Counted from the stretch's first letter, positions 7,710 through 15,586 are shown. The stretch is DNA of 33,581 bases from an uncultured Holophagaceae bacterium (GCA_903840385.1 CAIMFT010000179.1:1-33581); one strand, 5' to 3'. Numbers and translations are program-made. Notes: generated from the letters alone by a model not told the origin.

Positions 7710-8453
7710 CTATTGCACGGTGGGGTGCAGGCCTTCAGGCCCCAGCCGTGCCGTCAGCTGGTCGAAGGCGGCCCCGAGCTGCAGCAGGGTGCCTGCCGCC
7801 AGGGAGGGAAAGGGCCGGAGCCTGGGGGGCGGGAGGAGCATGACCTCCCCGGCCCGCAGCGGGGGCAGGTCCAGGCCTTCCCAGGCCCGGATGGGCACCG
7901 TGCGGCGGGCGGCCCCGGCCCGGAACTCCAGGCTGCCCTCGGGCCAGGCATCGCTGAGCCAGGCCCCCAGCAGCGGACCCGAGCCTTCCTCCAGAGCCAG
8001 GCAGAACCCCGCCACCCCACCCCCAGCCAGGCCGATGGCGGCCAGGGTGGGCAGGGGAACCGACCCCACTTCACCGTCCGGGCCACGCAGGCTGAAGCGG
8101 TCGAACTGGGTGCCATCGAAGCGGCGCAGGAGGGCAGGCCGGGGCAGACAGGGGCCCCTGACTCCGCTGGCCGGCGCCAGGCTGTCCGGGAGGGTGCCCC
8201 GCCGGTCCCACTTCTCGGCATAGGCCACGGTCTGACGCACCCGGGCCAGGGCCCGGGGACCACCCTCCAGGACCTGCCTCAGACTGGCGGGCACCAGCAC
8301 CGCTGCCAGGCGGTCCGGGTCGGCCTCCCCCAGCTTGCGGAGACGGATGCCCTCGATGCGGTTCAGGTCCGCGATGCGACCGGAGGCCAGGCGGGCCACC
8401 AGGGCCTGCCGCAGGCCCCCGCCCTCCGCCCAGACCGCCGTGCCGAGCAGCAT
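7710..8453 (-). CDS. Hypothetical protein, possibly exported
   Basis: I do not recognise this 247-aa protein. Its ATG at 8453 overlaps the stop codon of the thioesterase gene (TGATG), with GGAGG 10 nt upstream inside that gene, so the two are translationally coupled. The N-terminus MLLGTAVWAEGGG is hydrophobic but short. A GTG 21 nt upstream would lengthen it to resemble a signal peptide, though without basic residues. The body is rich in Ala, Leu, Arg, Gly and Pro. It includes RIADLNRIEGIRLRKLG near the N-terminus and ends GLHPTVQ. There is a faint likeness to the N-terminus of flagellar FlgI, but the rest does not match. It ends convergently with aroG. Confidence 0.7.
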   Translation of the reverse strand: MLLGTAVWAEGGGLRQALVARLASGRIADLNRIEGIRLRKLGEADPDRLAAVLVPASLRQVLEGGPRALARVRQTVAYAEKWDRRGTLPDSLAPASGVRGPCLPRPALLRRFDGTQFDRFSLRGPDGEVGSVPLPTLAAIGLAGGGVAGFCLALEEGSGPLLGAWLSDAWPEGSLEFRAGAARRTVPIRAWEGLDLPPLRAGEVMLLPPPRLRPFPSLAAGTLLQLGAAFDQLTARLGPEGLHPTVQ

Positions 8454-8848
8454 CAGGACTGGGCCTCCAACCACTCCCGCGTGACCGGCGTGAGGGGTTT
8501 GGCCCGGTTGGTGGCGAAGTCCAGCATCACCTGGACGGACTTGCCCTCGGCAAACAGCTCGCCGCCCAGGCCCTTGGTGACCCGGTAGCTGAGCTCGAAG
8601 GAGCTGTTGCCCACCCGGGTGCAGTGCAGCTCCACCCGCACGTCATCGCCCAGGAGGATGGGCATGCGGTAGTCCAGCTCCACCCGGGCCAGGAGAAAGC
8701 CCTCCTCCTGGAACTTGCGCCCCCCCAGGTAGCTGCGCCACCACTGAAAGCGGCCCTGCTCGAGGTAGGTCACGATCATGGCGTTGTTCACGTGGCCCAT
8801 GGCGTCCAAATCACCGAAGCGCACTTCGATCGGGTGGGAAAAGGGCAT
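8453..8848 (-). CDS. Acyl-CoA thioesterase, 4HBT hotdog fold
   Basis: The 131-aa protein has the 4-hydroxybenzoyl-CoA thioesterase/YbgC pattern: HPIEVRFGDLDAMGHVNNA at residues 5-23, with the catalytic Asp at D15, then YLEQGRFQWWRSY, and later ELSYRV. It probably hydrolyses an acyl-CoA in the cytoplasm, but the substrate cannot be read from the sequence. The start at 8848 has GGAGG 5 nt upstream. It is the first gene of a two-gene unit with the overlapping hypothetical gene. Confidence 0.88.
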   Translation of the reverse strand: MPFSHPIEVRFGDLDAMGHVNNAMIVTYLEQGRFQWWRSYLGGRKFQEEGFLLARVELDYRMPILLGDDVRVELHCTRVGNSSFELSYRVTKGLGGELFAEGKSVQVMLDFATNRAKPLTPVTREWLEAQS

Positions 8849-8929
8849 GGCAGCCTCCGAATCTTCCACCATAGCGCACGCCCAGAAGGACGACACCCCA
8901 ACGCCCTGCAGCCATGGCATCATCCCCCG

Positions 8930-9295
8930 ATGCCCGCCCCGCTGATCCTGGCCTACGACCCTGCCTGCACCCTCTGCTGCCGGATGACGCTCTGGCTGGC
9001 CCGGCGGGACCGACTGGGGCTCATCCTTGCGGTCTCTCTGCGGGAGCCAGACCTGCTCCAGATGGCGCCGGAGCTGGCGGGCCTGCCCCTGGAGCGGGAG
9101 ATCCACGGCATGGACCTGGGCAGCCGCCAGGTCTGGGCCGGGGCCGACCTCCTCCAGCCCATCGCCCGGCGCCTGCCGGGGTGGCGCTGGCTGTCCCCCC
9201 TGCTCGCCCTCCCCGGCCTGCCCCGCCTGCTCAACCGCATCTACCTGCGCTGGGCCGAGGCGCGCTACCGCCGCACCGGACTCCCGCCCTTCTGA
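8930..9295 (+). CDS. DCC-family (DUF393) thiol-disulfide oxidoreductase-like protein
   Basis: The 121-aa product begins MPAPLILAYDPACTLCC. The D10-x2-C13-x2-C16 pattern near the N-terminus is the DxxCxxC signature of the DCC/YuxK family. An extra Cys follows at C17. A second conserved region (ADLLQPIARRLPGWRWLSPLLALPGLPRL) matches the family's hydrophobic C-terminal half. Redox activity is assumed for the family but poorly tested. The ATG has no Shine-Dalgarno. CATCAT lies 6 nt upstream. The CPBP protease gene starts 24 nt downstream on the same strand. Confidence 0.82.
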   Translation: MPAPLILAYDPACTLCCRMTLWLARRDRLGLILAVSLREPDLLQMAPELAGLPLEREIHGMDLGSRQVWAGADLLQPIARRLPGWRWLSPLLALPGLPRLLNRIYLRWAEARYRRTGLPPF

Positions 9296-9310
9296 GGGCG
9301 GCCAGCGTAG

Positions 9311-9313
9311 GCT
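9311..9313 (+). promoter_or_regulatory. -10-like TAGGCT before the CPBP gene (centre marked)
   Basis: TAGGCT (9309-9314) is separated by 6 nt from the ATG at 9320, and there is no Shine-Dalgarno. The arrangement is the same as at nadA and fits a leaderless transcript. Confidence 0.35.
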
Positions 9314-9319
9314 GAGAGC

Positions 9320-10651
9320 ATGGAACCTCGTCCCGCCGCTCCCTGGCAACCAGACCGCCGCTGGGCCGACCCCCTGCTGGTCCTGCTGGCGCTGTTGGCC
9401 CTCCTGGTGGCGGGCACCACCCTCCGTCTCCGGAGGGCGGCCGCCCGCAGGCCCGCACCCATGGCCTCCCTCCAGGGACGCTTGGCCGAGACGGCCCTGG
9501 AGGCTTCCCGCCTGCTGGGGAGCGGTCGGGCCGGGGCCATGAAGGCAGAGCTGCCCCTCAAGGAGCCCTGGGACCGGGCCCTGCTGGCGGTGCTGGAGGC
9601 CGAAGGGGGCCGAGCCACCACGCCGGCTGCCACCTGGATCCAGGCCGCCACGCCCGCCGGGCCTGGCGGACAGGCCTTCCAGAAGGCCTGTCTGGCCGCC
9701 CACGCCGGGGCCCCCCTGCCCTCAGCGGCGGACCGCCGGGAGGTCCACCGGCGCCTGGGGGGCGGGTATGCCGCCGACCTTCTGGAGGCCCGCCTCCTGG
9801 ACCGGGAAGGCGGGGGCGACCCGCTCCGGGCCCGGGCCCGGGCGGCCCTCCTGGGCCGGCTGGGGGCCCTCTCCCTGCTGGCCCTGGTGGGCCTGGGGGC
9901 GGCGGCGGGCGGCCTGGGCTTCGGCATCTACCTGCTCTCTGCGCCGCGCCAGGCGCCGCCCCCACCCCTGCCTTCCTGGGACCTCTCTGGGCGGGCCGCC
10001 GCCCTGGTGGCCCTGGTGTGGTTCCTGGGCTTCTTTGTGGCCGGCCAGGTGGCGGCGGCCCTCCTCCTGCCCTGGCCCAGCCTGCGCTGGGCGGCGGTAC
10101 CCCTCAGCTATGGCCTCCATGCGGCCCTGGGCCTGGCTCTGGTCAGCCGGGCGGAGGACGCCTCTCCAGCGGAGCTCTGGCGGCGGGTGGCCCCGGGTCG
10201 AGCGGGTCGGGACCTGGCCTGGGGCGGCGCCTTTCTCTGCCTGGCGGTGGCCCTGGTCCTGGTGGTGGCGCCCCTGTCCAGCCTGATCCTGAGGCCCGAG
10301 CAGAGCCCCCAGCGGGACCTGCAGGAGCTGCTGCGCAGCGCCGCCGGCCTCGGCCCAGGCCTGCTGCTCTTCCTGACAGTGGCCGGCCTGGCCCCCCTCT
10401 TCGAGGAGTTCCTGTTCCGGGGCTTCCTCCTGCCTGTGCTGGCCCGGACTGGATGGACCAAGGTGGCCCTCGTCCTCACGTCCCTCCTCTTCGGCGCCAT
10501 CCACCTGCAGCCCGCCGGTCTGCCGGTGCTGGCCACCCTGGGCTTCGCCATGGGCCTCGCCCTCCGCCACACGGGCAGCCTGCGGACCCCGCTCCTGGTC
10601 CATGCCTGCTGGAACGGATCCCTGTTCCTCCTGATGCGGACCTTCGCCTGA
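9320..10651 (+). CDS. CPBP-family (CAAX/Abi) intramembrane metalloprotease
   Basis: This 443-aa membrane protein has one N-terminal transmembrane helix (about 19-36), a soluble Ala/Arg-rich segment to about 170, and then several helices. The C-terminal domain carries the three CPBP motifs: FEEFLFRGFLLP (EExxxR), FGAIHLQP (FxxxH) and HACWN. These form the glutamate/histidine active site of Rce1-like proteases. Bacterial members may process membrane peptides, but no substrate is evident here. The long N-terminal soluble region is an addition to the usual domain of about 200-250 aa. The gene ends convergently with the kinase gene, with only 7 bp between stop codons. Confidence 0.88.
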   Translation: MEPRPAAPWQPDRRWADPLLVLLALLALLVAGTTLRLRRAAARRPAPMASLQGRLAETALEASRLLGSGRAGAMKAELPLKEPWDRALLAVLEAEGGRATTPAATWIQAATPAGPGGQAFQKACLAAHAGAPLPSAADRREVHRRLGGGYAADLLEARLLDREGGGDPLRARARAALLGRLGALSLLALVGLGAAAGGLGFGIYLLSAPRQAPPPPLPSWDLSGRAAALVALVWFLGFFVAGQVAAALLLPWPSLRWAAVPLSYGLHAALGLALVSRAEDASPAELWRRVAPGRAGRDLAWGGAFLCLAVALVLVVAPLSSLILRPEQSPQRDLQELLRSAAGLGPGLLLFLTVAGLAPLFEEFLFRGFLLPVLARTGWTKVALVLTSLLFGAIHLQPAGLPVLATLGFAMGLALRHTGSLRTPLLVHACWNGSLFLLMRTFA

Positions 10652-10663
10652 GGCCCCCTCAGG
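10647..10663. terminator. Short hairpin containing both convergent stop codons
   Basis: CCTGAGG and CCTCAGG pair around a CCC loop. The stem includes parts of the stop codons of the CPBP gene (10649-10651) and of the kinase gene (10661-10659). There is no T-tract, so termination activity is doubtful. Confidence 0.35.
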
Positions 10664-11876
10664 GGTGCGTGAGATCCCGCAGGATCAGGGACACCACCCA
10701 GCCCGCCACCAGGAGGAAGCCCAGGACGGCCGCCAGCCAGCGCCACTTGCGGCCCGGGTCCGGGACTTCGGCCTCGGGTGCCGGGGCGGGGGTCCGACGA
10801 GACGACAGGTAGGTCTCCACCGGATCCTCTGCGAGGTGGATGCGCAGGGGCTGGGTCGGGCGCTTCTGGGCCTCGGGGGGCGGTGCGAGGGGGAGGACTT
10901 CCATGGACCCGGAGGGGGCCCGGAAGCGCGCCGTGGACAGGTTGCTGCCATCGTCCTCCTGGCTCAGGGCCGTAAAGAGCCGGTCCCGCATGCTGGGTGG
11001 CCCCGGCAGGGCATCGATCAGCTCCTCCAGGAAGTCCCGGAGGGTGATGGGACGCTCGGAGGGGTTCGCAGAGAGGGCCCGCCGGAAGACCACCCCCAGG
11101 GCAGGGTCCAGGTCCGGCGGCAGGGCCACGGGCTCCCGCAGGGCGTGGATGACAATCTCCGTGATGACCTTCCCCGGGTGGGGCAGCTGGCCTGTGAGCA
11201 GCTCGAAGGCGGTGGCGGCAAAGCTGTAGCGGTCGGAGGCCGGGGTGCCCTCCTCGCCCCGAAGAACCTCCGGCGGCGCGTAGGCCGGGGAGCCCATAAA
11301 GCTCCCGGTGGAGGTCAGGCGCAGAGCCACAGTGTTGGCGAAGCTCTCAGGGTCCGCCACGGGCGGCTCCAGGGAGTCGTCAGGGACGGCACCCGGGTGC
11401 GCCATGCTCCGGGCAATACCGAAGTCCATGAGCTTGGCGCGGCCCTCCTCGCTGAGCAGGATGTTGTCGGGCTTCACGTCCCGGTGGATGATGGCCTGCC
11501 GGTGGGCGGCCCGGAGGGCGCGCATGGCCTGGATGAGGACCCGCACGGCGGCCTCGCTGTCCAGGCTCTTGTCCTTGATGTGGCGTGCCAGGCTCTTCCC
11601 CTCCACGTACTCCATGGCCAGGAAGGGGCCCACGCTCTCCTCGACACCCACATCGAAGACAGTCACCAGGTTGGGGTGGTTCAACTGGGCACTGATCTCG
11701 GCCTCGCGGTGGAACCGCAACAGGGCCTTCTGGCGGGTGGCGCCGCCGACCCGAACCACCTTGATGGCCACCCGGCGCTTGAGCAGCGGGTCCTCCGCCA
11801 GATACACCGAGCCCATGCCCCCCTGGCCCAGGGAGCGCAAAATCTGGTACCTGCCGATGACCGTTGGATCTGCCAT
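10659..11876 (-). CDS. Membrane-anchored Ser/Thr protein kinase (PknB/Hanks type)
   Basis: Residues 10-275 form a Hanks-type kinase: glycine loop GQGGMGSVY (17-25), VAIKV with K39, E58 of helix C, catalytic HRDVKPDN (131-138) and DFG (151-153). A Ser/Thr/Arg-rich activation segment leads to SPAYAPPEVL, in which the usual APE is replaced by PPE. A proline-rich linker follows, then one transmembrane helix (about 381-399) and only a short tail (RDLTHP). There is no extracellular sensor domain such as PASTA. Signals are probably sensed inside the cell or through partners. The ATG at 11876 lacks a Shine-Dalgarno. TAGAAT ends 9 nt upstream. Confidence 0.93.
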   Translation of the reverse strand: MADPTVIGRYQILRSLGQGGMGSVYLAEDPLLKRRVAIKVVRVGGATRQKALLRFHREAEISAQLNHPNLVTVFDVGVEESVGPFLAMEYVEGKSLARHIKDKSLDSEAAVRVLIQAMRALRAAHRQAIIHRDVKPDNILLSEEGRAKLMDFGIARSMAHPGAVPDDSLEPPVADPESFANTVALRLTSTGSFMGSPAYAPPEVLRGEEGTPASDRYSFAATAFELLTGQLPHPGKVITEIVIHALREPVALPPDLDPALGVVFRRALSANPSERPITLRDFLEELIDALPGPPSMRDRLFTALSQEDDGSNLSTARFRAPSGSMEVLPLAPPPEAQKRPTQPLRIHLAEDPVETYLSSRRTPAPAPEAEVPDPGRKWRWLAAVLGFLLVAGWVVSLILRDLTHP

Positions 11877-11885
11877 GGATGACTG

Positions 11886-11925
11886 ATTCTACCCGGGGGA
11901 CCCGCCGGGAGAGTCCAGGTAGAAT
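11886..11925. promoter_or_regulatory. Divergent -10 pair (GGTAGAAT inverted repeat) between kinase and efp
   Basis: ATTCTACC (11886-11893) and GGTAGAAT (11918-11925) form an exact 8-bp inverted repeat. Each copy offers a TAGAAT -10 element pointing outward: toward the kinase gene (9 nt to its ATG) and toward efp (26 nt to its ATG). No strong -35 elements are visible. The dyad could also be a regulator site. Confidence 0.45.
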
Positions 11926-11951
11926 GGAGGATTGACCCAACGGAGATGCCC

Positions 11952-12527
11952 ATGGCCGCCCTGCTCGAAGCCATCGAGATCAAGCGCAAGATGTTCTTCG
12001 AACTGGAGGACGTGCCCTACCAGAGCCTGGACGTGGAGATCTCCACCCCCACGGCCCGCGGCGGCCAGACCTTGGTGCGCATCAAGATGCGGAACCTCCT
12101 CACCCGGGCGGTCTTCGACAAGACCTTCAAGGCCGGCGACAAGTTCAAGGAGCCGGACCTCGTGATGGCTCCCTCCAGCTACCTCTACAGCGATGGCGAG
12201 GGCTCCCACTTCATGGACCAGGAGACCTACGAGACCCACACCCTGGGCCCGGACCTCCTGGGCAATGCCCTGGACTACCTCACCGAGGGCCTGATCGCAC
12301 AGATTCAGAAGTTCAACGGCAACCCCATCGGGCTGCAGATGCCCACTCAGGTGGAGTTGGTCGTCACCTACACGGAGCCCGGCGCCCGCGGCGACACGGC
12401 CAGCGGCAATGTCACCAAGCCCGCCAAGCTGGAGACCGGCATCGAGATCAAGGTGCCCCTCTTCATCAAGGAAGGGGAGCGGGTCAAGGTCAGCACCGAG
12501 ACCGGCGACTTCGCGGGCCGGGCATGA
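11952..12527 (+). CDS. efp: Elongation factor P with YeiP/EfpL-type tip loop
   Basis: EF-P binds between the P and E sites of the ribosome and relieves stalling at proline runs. The 191-aa product has the three-domain length and the EF-P C-terminus (GDTASGNVTKPAKLETG, then VPLFIKEGERVKV). The N-domain tip reads ISTPTARGGQTL instead of the usual PGKG-type loop. PTARG is the loop of the paralog YeiP/EfpL, so the tip residue is an arginine (R36). The start at 11952 is preferred over the ATG at 11946 because CGGAG lies 6 nt before it but abuts the earlier one. rsgA follows after 16 nt. No EpmA or EarP modifier gene is present here. Confidence 0.9.
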   Translation: MAALLEAIEIKRKMFFELEDVPYQSLDVEISTPTARGGQTLVRIKMRNLLTRAVFDKTFKAGDKFKEPDLVMAPSSYLYSDGEGSHFMDQETYETHTLGPDLLGNALDYLTEGLIAQIQKFNGNPIGLQMPTQVELVVTYTEPGARGDTASGNVTKPAKLETGIEIKVPLFIKEGERVKVSTETGDFAGRA

Positions 12528-12543
12528 CGCACCCGGCTGCCGA

Positions 12544-13662
12544 ATGAGCCGCAAGTACCGCCTCGGGCAGAGCCGGGAGGCCCAGGACATGGACCACCGG
12601 GACACCTACTCCCGGGAGCGGGCAGCGGACAGCAAGCGGCGGCAGCGAACAGCAGAGCGCCTGGAGACGGGCATCGAGTCCCACGACGCCGAGGCCCTGC
12701 TCCGCCTGCCGGATGCGACACCCTGGCTGCACCTGCCAGAGGCCACCCTCATCCAGCGCCACAGCCAGTGGGTGGACCTGGAGCTGGCAGATGGCAGCAC
12801 CCTGTGCGCCACCCTGGGGGGCAAGCTGAAGGGGGTCCACCTGGTGTGCGGGGACCGGGTGCGCTACGTGCCCATGCCCCAGGAAGCCACGGACGCCAAG
12901 CGGCCCCAGGCCCAGGTGGTGGCCGTGACGCCCCGGCGCACGCTGCTCAAGCGCGGCGGCAGCGATGACCGGGAGCCCTGGCAGCTCATCTGCGCCAATG
13001 CCGACGAGCTCTGGATCTGCGCCGCCGTGGTGGACCCCCCGCTGCGCCCGGGCCTGCTGGAGCGGGCCCAGGTGCTGGCCCTGGATGCGGGCCTCACCTT
13101 CCGGGTGCTCATCACCAAGCGGGACCGGGCCTCTCTGAAGGACACCTTGCCGGAGCTGGACCCCCTCCGGGAGCAGGGCGTGGCCATCCACGAGACCTCC
13201 GCCATGAAGGGCGAGGGGATCGAGCCCCTCCGCCTGCTCCTCCAGAACCGGGTGGTGGTCCTGGTGGGCCACAGCGGCGTGGGGAAGAGCACCCTGGTGA
13301 ACGCCCTCCTCCCCAACCTGGGCCTCAAGACCGGTGGCCTGACGCGGTTCGGGACCGGCCGCCAGACCACCACCGCCGCCCGGTGGCTGCCCCTGGACCC
13401 CGCAACCGGGGCCACCAGCGGCATCCTGGTGGACACCCCGGGCATCCGCACCCTCAGCGTCCGGGGCTTTGATCGGGCCCTGCTGGGCCAGGTCTTTCCT
13501 GAGTTCCCCGCCGAGGTCCTGGAGGACCCCAGCGCCCTGGACGCCGAAGACGAGGCCACCCTCGACCAGCTCCAGCTGGACTACCCTGAGCGCCTGCAGA
13601 GCCTGCAGCGGCTCTGGCAGGAGATGGACACCCGCAATCCCAACCAGAACGTCTGGCGCTAG
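12544..13662 (+). CDS. rsgA: RsgA-like ribosome assembly GTPase lacking the zinc knuckle
   Basis: RsgA is a circularly permuted GTPase that helps mature the 30S subunit. This 372-aa protein has a basic N-terminal extension (1-45), an OB fold (about 65-130, GGKLKGVHLVCGDRVRY), then the permuted motif order: G4 as TKRD (191-194), P-loop GHSGVGKS (242-249), GRQTTTAAR (272-280) and G3 DTPGIR (297-302). The C-terminal part (303-372) has no Cys and no His, so the family's CxnCxHxnC zinc site is absent. G4 is TKxD rather than NKxD, and the usual catalytic-loop GRHTTT is GRQTTT. It lies between efp and a lipid A acyltransferase, with gaps of 16 and 8 nt. Confidence 0.88.
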   Translation: MSRKYRLGQSREAQDMDHRDTYSRERAADSKRRQRTAERLETGIESHDAEALLRLPDATPWLHLPEATLIQRHSQWVDLELADGSTLCATLGGKLKGVHLVCGDRVRYVPMPQEATDAKRPQAQVVAVTPRRTLLKRGGSDDREPWQLICANADELWICAAVVDPPLRPGLLERAQVLALDAGLTFRVLITKRDRASLKDTLPELDPLREQGVAIHETSAMKGEGIEPLRLLLQNRVVVLVGHSGVGKSTLVNALLPNLGLKTGGLTRFGTGRQTTTAARWLPLDPATGATSGILVDTPGIRTLSVRGFDRALLGQVFPEFPAEVLEDPSALDAEDEATLDQLQLDYPERLQSLQRLWQEMDTRNPNQNVWR

Positions 13663-13670
13663 GACCGACC

Positions 13671-14618
13671 ATGCAGGACCGCATGCAGTCCGACAGCAAG
13701 CTCCTCGGTCTCCTCTACGCGGCCGTGTTCGGGACCCTGTTCCCCCTCTTCCTGGTGCTCGCCCGGACCATCACCCGCCGGGAGCGCTGCCACGACGTCG
13801 CCGATGGCATCGCCGACGCCTTCATGCTGCTCCGGCCGCGCTACCTGGAGGCGATCCTCGGCAACACAGCCCGGGTACTGGGCCGGCCCCTGGAGCACCC
13901 GGCGGTGGCCCACGCAGCCCAGGAGATGGTCCGGCAGCACGCCCGCTCCTGGGTGGACTTCTTCTTCTACGGCCAGCGCCCCCCGGCAGAGGCCCTGGCC
14001 CAGCTCGCGGGCCTGGACGGCAGCGAGCACCTGGACGGAGCCATCGCCGAGGGTCGGGGGGTCATCCTGCTGACGGCCCACGCCGGCAACTACGAGCTGG
14101 GCGGCATCCTCCTGCGGGAGCGGGGTCTCCGCATCCACACGGTCTACAAGCCGGACCGCTTCGAGGCTGTGGAGCGGCTTCGGGAGCACCTCCGCACCCA
14201 GAGCGGGGTGGTGGGCATCCCGGTGGGTGGCGCCGGGTTCTCCACCCTGCCCCTGGTGTCCCTGCTGCGCCAGGGCGCCCTGGTGGGCATGCAGGGGGAC
14301 CGGGACTTCAGCCTGAATGGCACAGCTGTCCCCTTCTTTGGGCGGGAGGTGAGCTTTCCCCGGGGGCCCTGGGAGCTGGCCGCCATGACTGGCGCCCCCA
14401 TCATCACCACCTTCTTCTTTGTGGACGAGGACCGGCGCTTCCACGCCCGCTTTGGCCTACCCATCCGGGTGGTCGGGGCCCGGGGCGAGCGGGGTCCCGC
14501 CATTGAGGCTGGCCTGCGGGCCTACGTGGCCGACCTGGAGGCCCTCATCCGCCGCCACCCCAGCCAGTGGTACTGCTTCTACCCCTTCTGGGACGATCCG
14601 GCCCGAGCACCCAGCTGA
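13671..14618 (+). CDS. Lipid A biosynthesis acyltransferase (LpxL/HtrB family)
   Basis: The 315-aa product has an N-terminal hydrophobic anchor (LLGLLYAAVFGTLFPLFLVLA, about 11-31) and the catalytic HAGNYE (Hx4E) in LLTAHAGNYELGG, followed by VYKPDRF and GALVGMQGDRD. It ends in RRHPSQWYCFYPFW, a typical LpxL-type finish. It likely adds a secondary acyl chain to lipid A or a related lipid at the inner membrane. The ATG at 13671 has AGGA 6 nt upstream. Another ATG four codons later is possible. It follows rsgA closely and fits with the heptose gene at 1584 as a sign of an LPS-bearing cell. Confidence 0.88.
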   Translation: MQDRMQSDSKLLGLLYAAVFGTLFPLFLVLARTITRRERCHDVADGIADAFMLLRPRYLEAILGNTARVLGRPLEHPAVAHAAQEMVRQHARSWVDFFFYGQRPPAEALAQLAGLDGSEHLDGAIAEGRGVILLTAHAGNYELGGILLRERGLRIHTVYKPDRFEAVERLREHLRTQSGVVGIPVGGAGFSTLPLVSLLRQGALVGMQGDRDFSLNGTAVPFFGREVSFPRGPWELAAMTGAPIITTFFFVDEDRRFHARFGLPIRVVGARGERGPAIEAGLRAYVADLEALIRRHPSQWYCFYPFWDDPARAPS

Positions 14619-14731
14619 CCCCGGAGGGGACCGGCCTGTCATCTCCCATCGGCATCCAGGGCCGCTCATGGGATGATGGGGGTCGCCCCGGGCCCAGTCC
14701 AAGGTCCCGGATCCTCCAAGGAGCCTCATCC

Positions 14732-15517
14732 ATGCGCATCGCCTTCCCTGTTCTCCTCGCGGCGCTGGCCGCCCTCGGCTGCCAGTCCAACAAGGGCAAG
14801 GGTTCCGATCCCGTGGTCGCCGCCCCCACCCAGCCCGGCGTGGTCGCCCAGGCCCCGGCCACCGCTGAAGCCCTCACCGGCACGGTGCTCGAGCGGATCG
14901 ATGCCTCGCCCTACTGCTACCTGCGCCTCAAGACCGCCAAGGGCGAGGTCTGGGCCGCCGTGCCTGAGGCCAAGCTGGAGAAGGGCGCCGAAGTGACCAT
15001 TGGCAACCCCATGCTCATGGCCAACTTCGAGTCCAAGACCCTGAAGCGCACCTTCGCTGAGATCTACTTCGGCAACCTGGGTCCGGCCGGCGGTGCTCCC
15101 GCTGCCCCCGCCATGGGCGCAGCTCCGGCGGGCGCCCCCGCCTCCAACCCCCATGCCGGCGTGGCCAACACCACCCCCGGGATCGAGGTCGGCAAGGTGG
15201 ACAAGGCCAGCGGCGCCGATGCCCGCACCGTGGCCGAGCTCTGGGCCCAGAAGGGCAGCATCAAGGGCAAGACCGTCACCGTCCGGGGCAAGGTCGTGAA
15301 GTACAGCGCCGGCGTCATGGGCAAGAACTGGCTGCACATCCAGGACGGCAGCGGCGACGCCAGCAAGGGCACCAACGACGTCACCATCACCACCCAGGAC
15401 ACCGCCGCCAAGGGCGATGTGGTCACCGCCAAGGGCGTCGTGGGCACGGACAAGGACCTGGGCTCTGGCTACGTCTACCCCATCCTCGTGGAAGATGCCA
15501 AGGTCATCAAGAAGTAG
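14732..15517 (+). CDS. Lipoprotein with NrfJ-like and OB-fold domains
   Basis: This 261-aa protein has a lipoprotein signal peptide (MRIAFPVLLAALAALGC, lipid on C17). Residues about 48-115 (GTVLERIDASPYCYLRLKT, WAAVPEAKLEKGAEVTIGN, SKTLKRTFAEIYF) resemble the NrfJ-like domain found beside multiheme cytochrome genes in metal reducers. An Ala/Pro/Gly linker leads to an OB-like domain (about 175-258) with GKTVTVRGKVVKYS and NWLHIQDGSG. The role is unknown. A periplasmic binding or cytochrome-maturation accessory role is possible. AAGGAG lies 9 nt before the ATG at 14732. A strong terminator follows. Confidence 0.83.
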   Translation: MRIAFPVLLAALAALGCQSNKGKGSDPVVAAPTQPGVVAQAPATAEALTGTVLERIDASPYCYLRLKTAKGEVWAAVPEAKLEKGAEVTIGNPMLMANFESKTLKRTFAEIYFGNLGPAGGAPAAPAMGAAPAGAPASNPHAGVANTTPGIEVGKVDKASGADARTVAELWAQKGSIKGKTVTVRGKVVKYSAGVMGKNWLHIQDGSGDASKGTNDVTITTQDTAAKGDVVTAKGVVGTDKDLGSGYVYPILVEDAKVIKK

Positions 15518-15536
15518 GCACGAACCGCTGTTCCAT

Positions 15537-15567
15537 GAAAAACGGGCGCCGCTGGCGCCCGTTTTTC
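15537..15567. terminator. Bidirectional intrinsic terminator
   Basis: A perfect 14-bp stem (GAAAAACGGGCGCC with GGCGCCCGTTTTTC) around a 3-nt loop, with T5 on both strands. It lies between the convergent lipoprotein and nuoG genes. Confidence 0.9.
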
Positions 15568-15586
15568 AAAGGGGAAGAGCCTTGGT

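Noticed and set aside
7710..8453. Likeness of RIADLNRIEGIR to the N-terminus of flagellar P-ring protein FlgI
   Set aside because: Only about a dozen residues match, the GYGLVVGL continuation is absent, and no flagellar genes are nearby.
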